Assembly (NCBI GenBank): GCA_932521035.1
Contig: OW051493.1
Span: 4,154,001-4,218,000 of the forward strand
Reading direction: 5' to 3'
DNA: 64,000 bases
Source of the DNA: Oscheius dolichura
Taxonomy: Eukaryota > Nematoda > Chromadorea > Rhabditida > Rhabditidae
Part shown: positions 11,520 to 24,714 of the stretch, piece by piece
Position numbering within the stretch: the stretch's first letter is position 1
Layout of the letters: every line of letters starts with the position of its first letter
Position numbers and translations under genes: made by a program
Notes under the pieces: model-generated
What the model saw: only the letters and a program-made list of their open reading frames with translations
What the model was told of the DNA's origin: nothing
The model's database searches: none

Positions 11520-12824
11520 ATGGAATGCCACATTGACAAGGTGCCGGCACACGTTCTAATTAAGATTATAGCCAAAATTGGAAGACCGAAGAACGTGACA
11601 CAGTATGCCAGGTAGGGGGAGACAATGGAGAGGAACGCCATGTTCAGTGTGTCCCGGAGGTGGAGGAGTATCTGTAGCAGTCCTGAGCTGTGGGGAAGCG
11701 TCGTGTTTGAGGGAGCCGACAGGGTGTCTCTGAAGCAGCTGAACTACTTTGTCAACAGCCCGTATTCCCACGACGTGGCCCATCTGAGGTAGAGGGCCAC
11801 CGCCTACGAACAACGGCCTCGTTCAGTATTGAGGGGTACATCATCCGGCGGGTGGAGGCCGGCTCCCAGTCGACCATCACCAACCACGTACTCAACCGAA
11901 TGGAGAGAAGGATGCCCCGGTTAAAAAGTCTCCGTCTCTGGAATGCCAACATCTGTAGTTTGAACATCAAGAGCTTCCCCAGAGGGTATCTCTTCCCCTA
12001 TTACAGTACACGAGTATTTTCCAGTCTGGAAACGCTCTCCCTCGAGGGATGTATCATCGACTGCAATTTCCTGGCCAGCCTGTCCCAGAGGAATGTCCTT
12101 CCCCGGCTGAAACACCTCGATCTCAACTACGTGCACAATCTGTCCAGTTACAGCAGTTCGTTCGAGGCCGTTCTCATGAAAAGAGTGAGTCGGCCGTGAT
12201 CTGTGACAGGAACCAGTTCAGGGACTGGAGACACTTCAAGTCAGGCACTGCTACCGTATCGACAATAGGGAACTATCCAAAACATCGGGGATATCCAGTC
12301 TGAAGGTGCTCAATCTGTCCGAAATAGCGTCGGTCAATGACTCTGTCCTCAAGGCGCTCTCTCGTCTTCAGTATGCCCGTCCGTAAAATGTACACGCGTA
12401 AATTCAGACTGACGGAACTGTACCTGGCCTTCACAGTCGTCTCGGATGCTGGCCTCTTCGCCTATTGCAAAGATGGCCCCCGTTCCCTCCAGCTTCTGGA
12501 TATTCGCGGCTGTCCAAGGGTCACGGCTGCTTCTCTTTACGAATTACAGTCCAATATGAGGTCGTTTCTTCGTCTACTTCTAGAAGAATCCATTATTTCA
12601 GGTTGAAGACGGTTTGGATTTCGGGGAGGATGAAAGGAGCCGACGAGGCCAGGAAGGATATTGGGCCCCCTAAAATACTAGATGAGGTGGACCTCAAGAA
12701 AATGGCCAGCGCAATAGATTTCAACAACTATTCGGCACACTTTGCCGATGTTTTAGAAGACCGACCGAACGACGACGTGGTGGAGGACGGGAACATCCCC
12801 GTACAACCGGGATACTTGCAATAG
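11520..12824 (+). CDS. F-box and leucine-rich-repeat protein
   Basis: Probable substrate receptor of an SCF ubiquitin ligase. It begins MECHIDKVPAHVLIKII, the F-box helix, continuing KNVTQYARVSRRWRSICSSP and ELWGSVVFEG, the classic F-box end. Leucine-rich repeats follow, such as MPRLKSLRLWNANI, SLETLSLEGCIIDC, LPRLKHLDLNYVHNL, GLETLQVRHCYRI, SLKVLNLSEIASV, LTELYLAF and SLQLLDIRGCPRV. The tail is acidic and ends VQPGYLQ. Six short introns all join in phase. GTTCAG lies four bases before the ATG, a likely trans-splice acceptor. The substrate is unknown; no close orthologue is recognised. Confidence 0.82.
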
Positions 12825-12836
12825 GAACCGAAGGGA

Positions 12837-12871
12837 AATAAAGAGTGGACAAGCTACACAAACAGTTTATT
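12837..12871. terminator. Facing poly(A) signals of convergent genes
   Basis: AATAAA at 12837-12842 on the plus strand serves the F-box gene. AATAAA on the minus strand at 12866-12871 serves the gene ending at 12900. The two transcripts therefore overlap at their 3' ends. Confidence 0.65.
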
Positions 12872-12899
12872 CAACAAAAAACAGTTACTCTGCTATCTC

Positions 12900-13666
12900 C
12901 TAATTGTTCTCTTCGTCGATGTCCTCGAAGCTCAGACGACGGGGAGTGACCTTCGGGGAACAGGCGTTACGGCGGGAAGTCACGCGGTCGGACGACGGCG
13001 CATGAGTCAGATCCCCGTACTGACGATAGATGAAATGGATCTGAACACGGGGGATGACAGCGGACGAGACAAAAGAGGATACATTGGTAGGAGGGGTGAC
13101 CTCGCCCAGGGTGTGGGCCGACTTATTGAAGGAGGAGCGGCGACTCGCGGTGCTGACGCTGAGCATCTCCAGACTCTGATTGATCTGGGAGTCGCCGGTG
13201 GCCAGGGAGTGCTCGCCGAGCGACTTGCTCGACGGCGTCGTCTTCTCGCTGCTCATCGTCTTGTCCTCCTCGAGGTCGTCCTCCTCCAGTCTGAACGGGA
13301 TCGGCACAATCTTCCCTACTCTCCTTCTCTTGTTGATCCTCAACGGAGCCCAGGTGAGGTCGCCATACAGCTGGAGAAGAACCCGGGCCTGTAATCTGTC
13401 TGTGTGCCTCTATGCAGTAAACGGCCTACGGATGGAGGAGGCGTCGTGTCCCTCTTGAGGGAAAGTACCGGAGACTTGTGCGGGCTGTGATAGTCGCCGG
13501 AGTCGGGGGAATCACAAGATAGCATTCTAGACAGAGGTTGAAATGGTTAGACTGGTGGAGATACCGCACGGTGGAAGTTGCAGCCATCGGAATAGAGACA
13601 TTTACTGGTCTGGTAAGGTATCTCGTAAAGAACACGTCGAGATGGCGAGCAGAGGATCTCATCCAT
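12900..13666 (-). CDS. Ser-rich basic protein of unknown function
   Basis: I do not recognise this gene. The secure part is two exons: one with CDSPDSGDYHSPHKSPVLSL and RLLHRGTQTDYRPG, and one starting INKRRRVGKIVPIPFRLEED and ending SPKVTPRRLSFEDIDEENN, joined in phase over a 44-nt intron. It has a KRRRVGK nuclear-localisation-like patch and many SP and TP sites, which suggests a phosphorylated nuclear protein; that is inference. A possible first exon MDEILCSPSRRVLYEIPYQ starts at 13666, but I could not find a join to the rest in the right phase, so the true start may be at 13525 or elsewhere. Confidence 0.5.
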
Positions 13667-13706
13667 TTCAATCAGCCTCTTCTTGGAGACGGCCGTCTCC
13701 AACAAA

Positions 13707-16702
13707 ATGAAGAAATCGCCGGACAACAAGGAAAACAAGTCACCAAAAGAACAGGTACGTTCTCTTTTGAACGCACGCTTGTCTGGGGAGCCCCCGCGCT
13801 TTTGGCATAGCTACCAGTGGCAGGTACCAGTGGCAGCACACACAGGGCAGGGTGATCTAACATATTTTTGGAAGTACGTGACTTTAGGGTCTTTCTGCAA
13901 AACCGTCGGACGACGCCATCGGACGAGAGCTGGATGCTGCGCCGACCCAGGAGAATGACCGCACGATCTACTCATTGTCGGCCGAAGCCCAGCTGGTCGG
14001 AGTGGCCTCGCCCTTTCAGCCCGTCTCCAGCATGATGAGCAAGGCTTCTTCGCCGTGTTGTCACAGCCCCAGGGAGGATCTGTGGAAGTTGAATTCAAAG
14101 GAGAGGCTCGAGAAGTCGCCCAGTCCCCAGAGAAGGAGGGACGACAAGGAGGACGAGTCGCCCAGAAACTCACAAGTCATGAGGACACCGCCTCTTCGGG
14201 ACCTAATGGATGTGCAGACAGCCTTGAGGTTGTTATTCCTATTGTGTTTTTAACCAGTGGATATCCAGAGATCAGCATCTGTCCGACAATCTACGGGCCA
14301 GTCTTCTGATGACCGCCAAAGGCAGTGACACCTCGACTCTGCACGATGCCGTGGCCACGAATTACTCAGACAACGAGGAGCCGAACAGCCCGATGACGAA
14401 GAAGCAGTCGGTGTCGGCACTGGAACAGTCCGGCCCGGCCGGGGCCATGTTCTGTGGCAGTTCAACCATCGATCCTCCCTTTATACTGAAGCTGGCCGGG
14501 GAGACGGTCTACCAGAGGATGGTCATCCAGGGCGAGGAGCTGAGCGAGGTGCCCTACGAGGATCTGAAGAAGGCGGCCGAGCAGCTCATCGACGCCTTGA
14601 AGATTCGCTCCGAATACATGGAACGGTTAGGCAAGCTCTCGTTTCCCGTCACGACGAAGCACTTCCTCACCGGGAAATATCCAACGGAAATGCCAAAGAA
14701 GTTCTTAAAGACGGAGGAGATGATCAACTCCCACTTGGACTTTCATCCGCCGCCTGTCGGCCAGGATCATTGGGGACTTCAGAAGGAACTGCCAACTTAT
14801 CCCAAAGTCTACACAGTACTATAACTCTTTCTAAATAACTCGAATGATTCAGCTTCAAAGAAAGGACGGAGTGGTACATATTGTTGACCCGGCCACCGGC
14901 GAGCTGGTCGAGAGCCTCAAGAAGTTCTACATTTCCAAAGAGAAGTTCCTCAGCGACGCGGAGAAGATCTCCCTGATGATGGTCGACGGCCCCTTGTCAG
15001 TCTCCTCCTTCTTTTTTATCCGAAATGTTCAGGAAGTCGTACTGCTACCGGCGTCTGTCGCTCCTCCAGAACAAGTTCCAGCTGCACGTGTTGATGAACG
15101 AGCTCCGCGAGCTGAATGAGCAGAAGGTCACGTCTCACAAGGACTTCTACAATATCCGAAAGGTGGACACCCACATCCACGCGGCCTCGTCGATGAATCA
15201 AAAACATCTGGTCCGTTTCATAAAGAAGAAGCTGAAGAAGGACGGTGACACGGTGGTGATGAAGAGGGGCGACACCCTGAGGGACGTCTTCCGGACGATG
15301 GGCATCAGGGCCGAGGACTTGTCCGTAGACATGCTGGATGTCCACGCCGACAGGAACACATTTCACAGATTTGACAAGTTCAATACCAAGTGAGCCATGC
15401 TCTTCTTCTGTAAAACGATGAGTCCAGGTACAATCCGATAGGGGACTCGTCGCTGCGGGAAACCTTCCTGAAGACGGAAAACTACGTGGAGGGCAAGTAC
15501 TTTGCCGAACTGCTAAAAGAGGTCTTCACCGACCTGGAGGACAGCAAATATCAACACGCGGAGATGAGGCTGAGCATCTACGGGAGGAAGTTGGACGAGT
15601 GGGACCGGCTGGCCAAGTGGGCCATTCGACACGATGTCTGGAGCACCAACAACAAGTTCATGATACAGTTTCCACGACTCTAGTTCGTTTCTTCTGATCT
15701 TCTGCCCCTAACAGTACTTTTCAGTGACATCTACCGGGCCAAGGAGATGGTCAAGAGCTTTGACGATATGTTGAATTTCATCTTCACGCCGCTCTTCGAG
15801 GCCACAAACGACCCGGTCAGCCATCCGGACCTCGCTCGTTTCCTGTGCCACGTGAGTGGATTCGACTCCGTGGACGACGAGTCCAAACACGAGTTTGTGC
15901 ATTTCGATCGCTCGACACCGGCTCCTCCGGACTACAAGGATCAGGAGAACCCGCCCTACAGGTGCCCCATCCTCCGCTACCGCTACGTAATCCACCCTCT
16001 TCAGTTACTACCTCTTTTATCTCTATGCCAATATTTGTGCCTTGAATGCCTTCCGTCGAATGAGAGGACTAAACACCTTCGCCCTGAGACCTCATTGTGG
16101 TGAGGCCGGCCACGTGAACCATCTTCTGATTGGATATCTGACGAGCGAGAGCATCTCCCACGGTATCCTCCTCCGAAAGGTTGTTGTCTTTTTGGATTGG
16201 TAGTGTCGATTCCAGGTCCCCGTGCTACAGTACTTGTTCTACCTGACCCAGATGGGAATTGCCATGTCCCCACTGTCGAACAATTCCCTCTTCATCAGCT
16301 ACCAGCGCAATCCCCTGCCGGAATACCTCCAGAAAGGGCTGAATGTCTCCCTGTCGACGGACGACCCCCTCCAGTTCCACTACACCCGCGAGGCCCTGAT
16401 GGAGGAGTATTCTATTGCTGCCCAGGTTTGTTTCTTCCTCTTTTAATAGGTCAAAAACAATGTTTCAGGTGTGGAAATTGAGCTCGTGTGACATGTGTGA
16501 GCTGGCCCGGAACTCGGTTCTCCAGAGCGGCTTCGAGGACAAGCTGAAGCGCTACTGGCTGGGCGGCTTCTTCAAGGAGGAGGGCGTCCTCGGGAACGAC
16601 ATTCGATGCACCAACGTGCCCGACATCCGAGTCTCCTTCCGCCACGAGACCCTGATCGCCGAGCTGAAGAATCTGTTTCGGACGACTTCTCCCGCGGAGT
16701 GA
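13707..16702 (+). CDS. AMP deaminase
   Basis: Cytosolic enzyme turning AMP to IMP plus ammonia in purine salvage and energy balance. The N-terminal third is variable and Ser/Pro-rich, with exons [16 protein letters not shown] and [19 protein letters not shown]. The conserved body includes [59 protein letters not shown] (metal-binding HIH), [81 protein letters not shown] and the active-site signature [11 protein letters not shown]. It ends [16 protein letters not shown]. All essential residues appear present. The start is uncertain: the ATG at 13707 is only 40 bp from a possible divergent ATG. A poly(A) signal lies near 16743. Confidence 0.93.
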
Positions 16703-16925
16703 GAAACGAGAACACGTGTGATAAACAGTCTCCCTTTCATAGAATAAATTATTTGTGTTGTCCACGTGTTCCGATTAGAGTCATCTGTCACTGGTCGTAA
16801 TTAAGGGGTGACGGTGCCGATAACAATTGAAATGGCGAGGAAAGCACCGCTAGACTGAACCAGCTCGGACGCGAAGCTTGTGATAATTTCGCGTCGTTCG
16901 AGTTTCGTCATTTCATTCGCAATCA
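16703..16925. other. Short spacer
   Basis: Leader and tail sequence between AMP deaminase and the next small gene. AATAAA is at about 16742. Nothing else is visible. Confidence 0.5.
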
Positions 16926-17429
16926 ATGTCGATCCCGCTTCTCGCTCACCCGCCTACCGAGTTGAGCTTTCAGTCTACCAAGATGCCCTCCGGATTCGCC
17001 AGCCCCCTTCTGAAGATGCAGCTGGATTCACCCCAAACATCCCTCGCCACTTCCAAAGAATTCGTCATCCAGAAGAGAAGCAACACCACCGGGGTATGTT
17101 TATGGTCAAAGTATCCGAAATTATATTCTTATTTCAGAGGATCCGCAATCTCCGAACTGGCGAGCCCGAATTCGAGGACCGTCCTCTGCCTGCTGGAGAG
17201 CATCCTTTGGAATATTTCATCACCGACTATACAGTCATCATGGATTCGTTCGCCGCCCCCTGCCGAGAAGGAAGACTACCAGAAGAAGAGGTCAATTGGC
17301 TGGTGGAGGCCAAGGGAACACCGAAGAGAGGAAGTGAGAAGGTCCAGAGGGTCACGCGACGCCCTGCCGGTCTATTCGGTCACCTGGAGTGTTTATCCCC
17401 GTCGACGACGTCCTATCCGCAACCAGTAG
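16926..17429 (+). CDS. Small basic hypothetical protein
   Basis: Unrecognised gene. The proposed exons 16926-17093, 17138-17233 and 17283-17429 are all in phase 0 and give about 136 residues. The N-terminal part (MSIPLLAHPPTELSFQSTK, PSGFASPLLKMQLDSP) is Ser/Pro-rich. The middle RTGEPEFEDRPLPAGEHP is acidic. The end is very basic (RREEVRRSRGSR, YPRRRRPIRNQ). If the last intron is retained, a different C-terminus in another frame results. AATAAA follows at about 17510. No domain is visible, so function is left open. Confidence 0.5.
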   Translation: MSIPLLAHPPTELSFQSTKMPSGFASPLLKMQLDSPQTSLATSKEFVIQKRSNTTGVCLWSKYPKLYSYFRGSAISELASPNSRTVLCLLESILWNISSPTIQSSWIRSPPPAEKEDYQKKRSIGWWRPREHRREEVRRSRGSRDALPVYSVTWSVYPRRRRPIRNQ

Positions 17430-17532
17430 AAGCGTATCTCGCCAAATGATATTCCCCTATGATCCAGAGCTCATTATATTTCTATTCTTTTTTCTGTGTA
17501 TTGTTTCTGTAATAAATTGTAACCAAAAACTA

Positions 17533-20500
17533 TTAGTGTTGCTGTTTTTCCACCAGCTTGTAGTAGAACCCCTTGCGGGCCATCAGTGTTATGTGAGTAC
17601 CCTGCTCGACGACCTTCCCATCCCGACACACCACTATGAGATCAGCATTCTGCAAGGGATTTCTGGTATAAAAAGCGAGAAGAAGAGCTTACCTGAATTG
17701 TTGAGAGACGGTGGGCCACGACGACGCACGTCCTTCCCAGTCGGGCGCGGTCCAACGCCTCTTGAACCACCTGAACTTCTTCGTATCTTCGAACACTCCA
17801 CTTTACCTTCTGACTATCGGCATCCAAGGCACTGGTCGCCTCGTCCAGGAGCAGTATCTTCGGATTCCTCACAATGGCCCTGGCTATGGATATCCTCTGT
17901 TTCTGTCCTCCAGACAGCCGTCCTCCCTTCGGCCCTACCCGCGTATCGTAGCCCTCGGGCAAACTGACGATAAACGAATGAATATTGGCCAGTTTAGCCG
18001 CCTGCTCGACTTGTTCCTGGGTGATAGACTCCCCTCTTCCATAGACAATGTTCTCCCTAAATCATAGATAATGTAGAAATGATCAAGGAATACCTTATGG
18101 TGACATCGAATAGAGTCGGTTCTTGTCCAACCAGGGCTATTTGATCTCGCCAGTGGGTAATCGAAAGATCGCGAATGTTGTAAGAGTCGGCATTCTGGAA
18201 AGGGTGAATGGGGAGGAAGCAGACATACCACAGTGCCACAGAGTGGGTCATAATATCTCTCCAACAGTTGTATTACAGTACTCTTCCCTGATCCTGATGA
18301 CCCGACCAGGGCCACGGTCTGGCCAAATTTGGCGTTGATGGTGATGCCGTCGAGAACGAGGCATCGGGGTCGGCTCGGGTAGCTGAAGTAGACACTCTTC
18401 AGGGAGATGTTCCCGGAGAGGGCCTCAAACAGTCTTTACTAGGGCCAAGTACCCAACAGACCGGTGTCTCTCCATGGTGACTCATATTGTCGAACCGGGG
18501 TTCTTGCTTCATCATCGAGAACAGAACCCCGGCCGATATCCTGGCTCTCACGTATTCTGGAAAGTAGGAGGCGGCTGCCATGACCGAGAAGGCCGCCATG
18601 TTGAGTGCCTCGATGACTTGGAATATGGTGAAAGGAGTACTCCACCCATTCAAGACGAGCATCATTCCGAAAGCATAGGCTATGGCAAAGTTAAACATCA
18701 CGAACGCGTTTCCCAGTGCGAAATTCAACGATTGCCAGAGACCTGAACTCGAGCGTGGAGGAGATTTAAGATACAGTACCTCTGACAACAGCTCGTTTGA
18801 ACGGCTTCGTGGCGGCATTACAGTAGGCGGCGTACATATAGTCCTGGCGGTTGAGGGACTGGATGCAACGGACATTCACAATAGTCTCTGTGGTCAGCTG
18901 AATTGGGTTCCTCGAATAAAAAAGAGGAATTACCCTGGTGGCTTCGACGGCGACTTCCATGTCCTTCTGCCCCCGGAACTTGAGATATTGAGCCACGCCA
19001 CTTTGAGCCGCCACTGTAATTCTCTTCCTATTGTGGGATGTCCTCTCTTACCCAGGAAAAGCGCAGTGGCCAGTCCAATGGGTGCCATGTTCCATCCGAA
19101 ATAGAAAGCGATGGCCACTCCGGCTATCAGGGAGCTGATCCCCTGGAGGACTTCCGACAGACGCTGGTCGATGGCCTTGAAAGAGGAGAATTTTTCTATA
19201 AAAAGCGACACATACCGCCTGGACATTGGGAGCATCCGCAGAGAGCCTCGAGGTGAGACTGCCCACACCGTGTTTCTGATCATCGAAATAGGAAGCGTCT
19301 TGCCGGAGGAGATTCTAAACAGCTGCCGTTAATGATTAAAGGTAGCTCACCTTGTAGACATCCAGCCTCAACCGGGCGGCCATTCTCTCTCCGGCGACGC
19401 CGAAGAGACTCCCCGAAGAGAATGTGGTCAGTCCACTGTAGAAGGCCAACAACAGGAAGAGAAGCGAATTGGTGATACTCTCCGAAGCATCTCCGTCCAG
19501 TTGTAGGTTAGAGAGCAGCTGTACATTTTCATCGGAGAGAAGGGCCAGGACCAACCTTGAAGAGTTTTCCGTAGATGATGGAGAAGACCGGCCAGGTGAG
19601 GCCGCGAAGGATAGTCAGGACAAAGCCACCAAGAGCTACCGCCATTTCCTGAAGAGATTCACTCTACTGAAAGAATAACATACAGGCCGGGAATAGCGGA
19701 AGATGTCGGTCAGGGAAGCCTCCATCGCCCCTTCCTGCTCCATTTCGTATCGCGCACTCTCGATCATCCACTGCTCCTCCTGGGCATTGTTGCTGACCAG
19801 ACTGTGTCGAACTCTGTCCGACGCCCTTTTCAGGTCCATCTTCGATGACCTCAGTGGCTCTTCGGCTGGTTCGGAACTGAGAACTCCTCGATGCATATTG
19901 GCTGGTAGAACGTCTAAAAATAAGAGATCAGCCAACGGACAAGGGCAAAGGGCGGGGTCATTGGGATACTTTTCTCTCCCCTCCAAAACAAAAGAATTGA
20001 CTAACGTTTCGAACGGTTTGGCCTTGGTTCCAAGTGAAATAGAAAATAGTGAACGGGAGGGTTGTACTCTTTTGCGAGATGGCCTAAACTGGCTCTTCTA
20101 ACAAAAGTCAACCGAGGTGTCCCCCCAAAATGAGCACGACCTACCGTCGAGGGTGGTGTCCTCCTCGCCCTTGGCAATCTCCTGTGCCTTGATCATCTTC
20201 CCGTAAACGCCGTCTTCGATCTCCATCAACTCGTCGTGGGTTCCACTCTCCACAATGTGTCCATGACTGAACACGTAAATTTTATCCGAGTTTCTAATGG
20301 TACTGAGACGGTGGGCTACCGTGATTGTGGATCTGCCCTGGCTGGCCTTTTCCAGGGCCTGGGTGACAACGTGCTCGGACTCCGAATCCAAGGCAGACGT
20401 TGCCTAAAGAACGCCTGTTTTATCTGAAAGAGATAAGTCACCTCATCCAAAAGTAATATCTTCGGTTTCCGAGCGAGCACCCGGGCCAGAGCAATCCTTT

Positions 20501-22837
20501 GTTTCTGTCCGCCAGAAAGTTGAATGGCTCCTTCTCCGATTAGTGTATCGTATCCCTGAAAGGGCTGTACTATCCATCGAATAGAGAATCTACATCGAGC
20601 AGTTTGACTATGAACTCGTGGGCATTGGCCTGATTGCAGACGTCTTCCAAGTCGGCGTCGGTGATGGAGGTGTCTCCCATTCTGAAAGTCAAATCTCCTC
20701 ATTCTACCTCTCCACAAACCGAATATTCTCCGCTACAGAAGCGAAGAAGATGACAGGCTCTTGCTGGACGACGCCAACTATACTTCTCAAGTACCGGATA
20801 TTGTAGTCGCGGAGGGGGATGCCGTCCAGGGTGATCTAGAAACGCTTCCGCTTCCCGCCGCAGGGAACGACCTACAATGCCCGCGTCTTGCTCATAGAAG
20901 CGCTGAAGGAAACCAAGAATTGTACTCTTTCCACAACCGGAGGGACCGACGAGGGCCACTGTCTCTCCGGCATTCACCTGAATAGTCCAAATGATCCAAA
21001 TATAACAACTCTACAGTATACCTCAAGGTTGACTCCATCCAAGACTTTGACTTCCGAACGAGTTGGGTAGCTGAAGTGAATATCCTGTACATGGATGTTG
21101 CCGGTGATCTCCTTCGGCCTCAGTCCGTCCGTACGGTCTCCGTCAATGGGAGGGACTCGGTCGATCACCGAGAAGATGTCTTTCGCCGCGATTCTGGCCC
21201 CTAAGACGACACCCAGTTGGGGAGCAGCTGCTCCGAGGCGGATTGTCGCGAGCATTACTGCCCAGAAGACGGCGAAGACCGTTCCCGGGGTAACTATTCC
21301 ATCCACAACCAGCGTTGTTCCAAACCTGAACACATTTTAAAACAGGAAGTGGAAGAGGGTCCTACCAAAAGGCCACAGCCATCATCGCAAACATTAGAGC
21401 GAGGGGAGCAGCCGCGAATCCGGCCAGGACATAGGCCTTCCGGCAGCCGAGCGCCTTCGTCACGTTCAACTGCTTCTCATACCGAAAAAATACTATCCTT
21501 TCCTTCTAGATATGCTCACCTATTGATTTCTTGTTGTTGGGCATTGAAGGCCATGACTGTCCGAATTCCAGACAAGACCTCCATGGCAATGGAGCCGGCG
21601 GACGACGAGGCGGCCATCTCCCGTTTTGCTGCACCTGACAACATCTGAAACAGTTTTCCTCACAAATTACGTAAAAGTCTACCTTTCCCGAAACGTACAT
21701 TGAGCCCAGAAGAAGGGGTACAGTAATCATCATAACCAGAGTCATTTGCCAGCTGAAACCGGGAGAAAAGCTAGAGACAACCAGGGGAGACAAACCAGAG
21801 GGTGAATCCGACGGCTATCCCGCTGACAAAACAGCCGACGGCATTGAGAATAAGCACGAGTTTGTCACCGGCTCCTTCCTTGATCCTTTCAATGCCCCGA
21901 CTCATTCTCATCGTCAGCGAGCCCGCGTCATTGTCGTCGAACCAGGCGACGTTCTGTCTCATCACTGCCCGGAGGTACGCCTTCCGGAGGTAGCCGACCC
22001 GCCGCTCACACAGGATGTACAGACACGCATTCTAACATCCCCTTTATGGTGGGAGAGAAGGCAAAACGGACCGAGAGGTAGCCAGCACAGAAGAGGACGA
22101 GGCCGATGAGAAAGTACATGAGGCAGTAGTGGAGGACATCCTTCCTGAACACATCCAGGTCCAGTGCCCCCGCCGTGTAGTTGGCCTCGGATGCGATCAG
22201 AGTGTCAGTTATTCCTGTATTTCCCCGTCTTCCCCCGCTTCTCCTCCGGCAAACCTTTGAAAACAACGCTGTTGAATGGCTGGATGGCACCACTGACAAG
22301 GCTGAGGACGACGCCGCCGATGAGCAGGAGGACATCGAGACAGTCACATCCACGCATCTGAAACGGGGGACGTCAACTGCCCGGCCACCTCGCTTACTCT
22401 CGTTTGCCTGTTTTGGGAACGGGGGAAAGAGGTGGTTCATTGTGGGAAAGAGGGGCACGGGTTGTAAAAGCCGAGGAATGCCAGCAGGAACACCTCATGG
22501 GAGGCATTGATTTAAATGGAGGAAGCGAGTCGAATCACCGACAAATCAATGGCACACCAACGGCTTTGCCGAGAAAATACTAGCATTTTTTGATTTTTGA
22601 ATTTCCTGGCAGATGCTCGCAGGATGGCGGCTAATTTCTGGTGACGCCTAGAGGCTCTGGACTTCCTAAGGATGGGTACTGTAAAAAGCGAGGGAAGGGG
22701 GATGGACTGGGATAGGGAAACGGGGTGTTTTGCCTGGGAAGAGACCGTAAACTTACGATGTCGAGACATCCGGCGCTGCTGGCCTTCTCGTCGGCCTTCT
22801 CCTCCTTGAAACCGTTCCTCTGTGGTCGAACTCTCAT
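17533..22837 (-). CDS. P-glycoprotein, full-length ABCB transporter
   Basis: ATP-driven efflux pump of the plasma membrane, with two membrane domains and two nucleotide-binding domains. Start [20 protein letters not shown] at 22837. The first membrane helix [20 protein letters not shown] and [20 protein letters not shown] identify the N-terminal half. NBD1 has Walker [11 protein letters not shown], signature [17 protein letters not shown], Walker B KILLLDE and the H-loop [16 protein letters not shown]2 has [55 protein letters not shown] and [10 protein letters not shown]. It ends [12 protein letters not shown]. Both ATP sites look intact. The model needs many 40-50 nt introns. The first intron (about 380 nt after LDI) is the least certain. 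Nematode P-glycoproteins are known for xenobiotic and anthelmintic export; the substrate here is unknown. Confidence 0.93.
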
Positions 22838-23412
22838 TGAGGGCAAAGAGAGGCGACGATCGAATAGTTCCTGACGTGGCCGACTGTTATAAAAGTTGCC
22901 AACTTTGAATAAATTACGGTCCGTAATCGGCTAAGCTCCGGCTCCGTCATCATCTAGACTACACGTCCTACACAAACATCGACCATCTCCCTCCAGAAGG
23001 TAAATGCCTCCCTAATCCCGTCATTCGTTCCTCCTTTTTCTGCCCGGCTAATGGCCCATTCAGGGTGATATCCTCTCAATCAAGGATGTCGCGTCGGCTA
23101 CCATAGTAACCCGAATCTTCTTCTTCTCCTCTCCTTTTCTCTCTTTTTACCCGAGGCATCCTCCCCTCTTTGTTTCCTCGTCTCCTTCTGCAGAATTGTC
23201 CTCTCAAAAAGTAGGCGAGCAGTCCTCAGATCTCCTGTCCCCACCAATTTCATAGCTGATCTCAACAATTATCGTGACGGATCTTCTCCCCCATATAATC
23301 ATCGTTAGCCTTTAATGGGGGACAGGTGAACTCTGACAAACAAGGCAATCGGTTTCAAGAATCTCCGAAGAGGAGGAGAATACTCTAAAAAGACTCTAAA
23401 AATCTGGAAGCA
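22838..23412. other. Upstream region of PGP and of the next plus-strand locus
   Basis: A TATAAAAG element lies at about 22887-22894 on the plus strand. A possible leader exon ends at a GTAAATG donor near 22998. The rest is pyrimidine-rich with no exon I can support. Confidence 0.35.
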
Positions 23413-23420
23413 TTGAACTG

Positions 23421-23730
23421 TATGAATTTTAGGGAAGAAATGGATAAGGACAGCCGTTTTCTATCGAAATCAACCGGTAATCTACGACATTCGGAGTGGG
23501 TTTTATACTTCTCATCGGTCAAAAGAGGCGAGTTCAGGAGATCCCCCGTGGCCGACTACTTCTTGGACTTGAATTCACCCCGAGGCTACGACAAGGACTC
23601 GCTGGCCCCGTTCAGTGTGAGGAGAGGATCCAACAGCTCTGCCCTCTCGGAGAGGTCTGTCCTCCCTTCCATTGCATTCAGAGGTAGAAGAGGTTCATCG
23701 GTAGCCCCTGATCTGTTCATGATTCCCTGA
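23421..23730 (+). CDS. Short Ser/Arg-rich reading frame, possible small gene
   Basis: An open frame starting MNFREEMDKDSRFLSKSTG runs to SSVAPDLFMIP. It contains RRSPVADYFLDLNSPRGYDK and SVRRGSNSSALSER, with biased, protein-like composition and possible kinase sites. A GTAATC donor and an AAAAG acceptor inside could define an intron. It may be a separate gene or a 5' exon of the phosphatase-like gene downstream. No family is recognised. Confidence 0.35.
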
Positions 23731-24714
23731 ACACAGCTCATTACCGTGCCCGCTCCTTTGAGAAGATTGCCCATTCATCCGAGCCGCTCCCTCACCTCGT
23801 CCCCTTATCCCCGTTTCCCATTGTTTTCTCCCGTTTCTTTTGATTTTTCTTCTCCCCGGCCTCTTTCAATTATCCCCACATCAGCTGCCTCCAACTTTCA
23901 ATCGGCTTACCGGGCCTTGCTGCCGTTTCCCCGGCGACGAATCCTTCACTGCCGTTAAAGGACACCAGGCGGGAACTTGAAGGAACCTGATCAACTTTTC
24001 GTCAGCGCCAGTACCACTCTCATTTCCATACAATATGAGCTCTCTCTGGTATTTTCGTTTTTCCTCGGGAGAAGCACTTCTTCCCTCTCATTTCAGTTAG
24101 AAATGCCAATCCTCTTCTTCTTTTTGCTCCTTTATATGTGATCTCCCTTCGTTCCCCTCTTCCTTATTTATCCAACCAACATTTTTGAACGGGGGAGAGG
24201 CTGCCATTTATCACTCGATTGATGATTTCAGGCCTCCCAGATTTGTGGGATCAGTCCTGGCGACCTTTCCCTGTCCATTTCTCATGAGCCTCCCGTTGTC
24301 CTCTAAAAGTACATTGCCCTATAAAACCTGGAATTTCTTTATATTCGGTGATTGTCTTCTTCTTAGACTCCTCTTCTCCCTCATTTACTCCTCCTCCGTC
24401 ATCGTCCTCCCCCTGGGGACGGGTATATTTCCAGAAGAAGGGAATGCCCTTCAACACCTGGATAGATATTGTTTTCCGTGTTTCGTTTCCCTTGAGAAGC
24501 GGTTTCTATTTCCCTCAAATGCCCATTACTTTTGATAACAATTTACTGGAACAGATAGATAATGGAAGCCAGTCATCCTCGAGATAATTACCTTTTTTTG
24601 ACGTAGGTTCTTCTGGCTTGTGAGTCTAATTGGCACGGTTGGCCATCCTCCTCCTGCTGATTCCCGAGATCACCTGTCCCTCCTTGACTCGTCCCCTGTC
24701 CTCCCCGACTAAGG
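23731..24714. other. Pyrimidine-rich region without a supported gene
   Basis: Several open frames exist on both strands, but they are low-complexity Ser/Pro/Phe translations of CT-rich DNA. This is probably the promoter and leader of the phosphatase-like gene. Confidence 0.4.
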
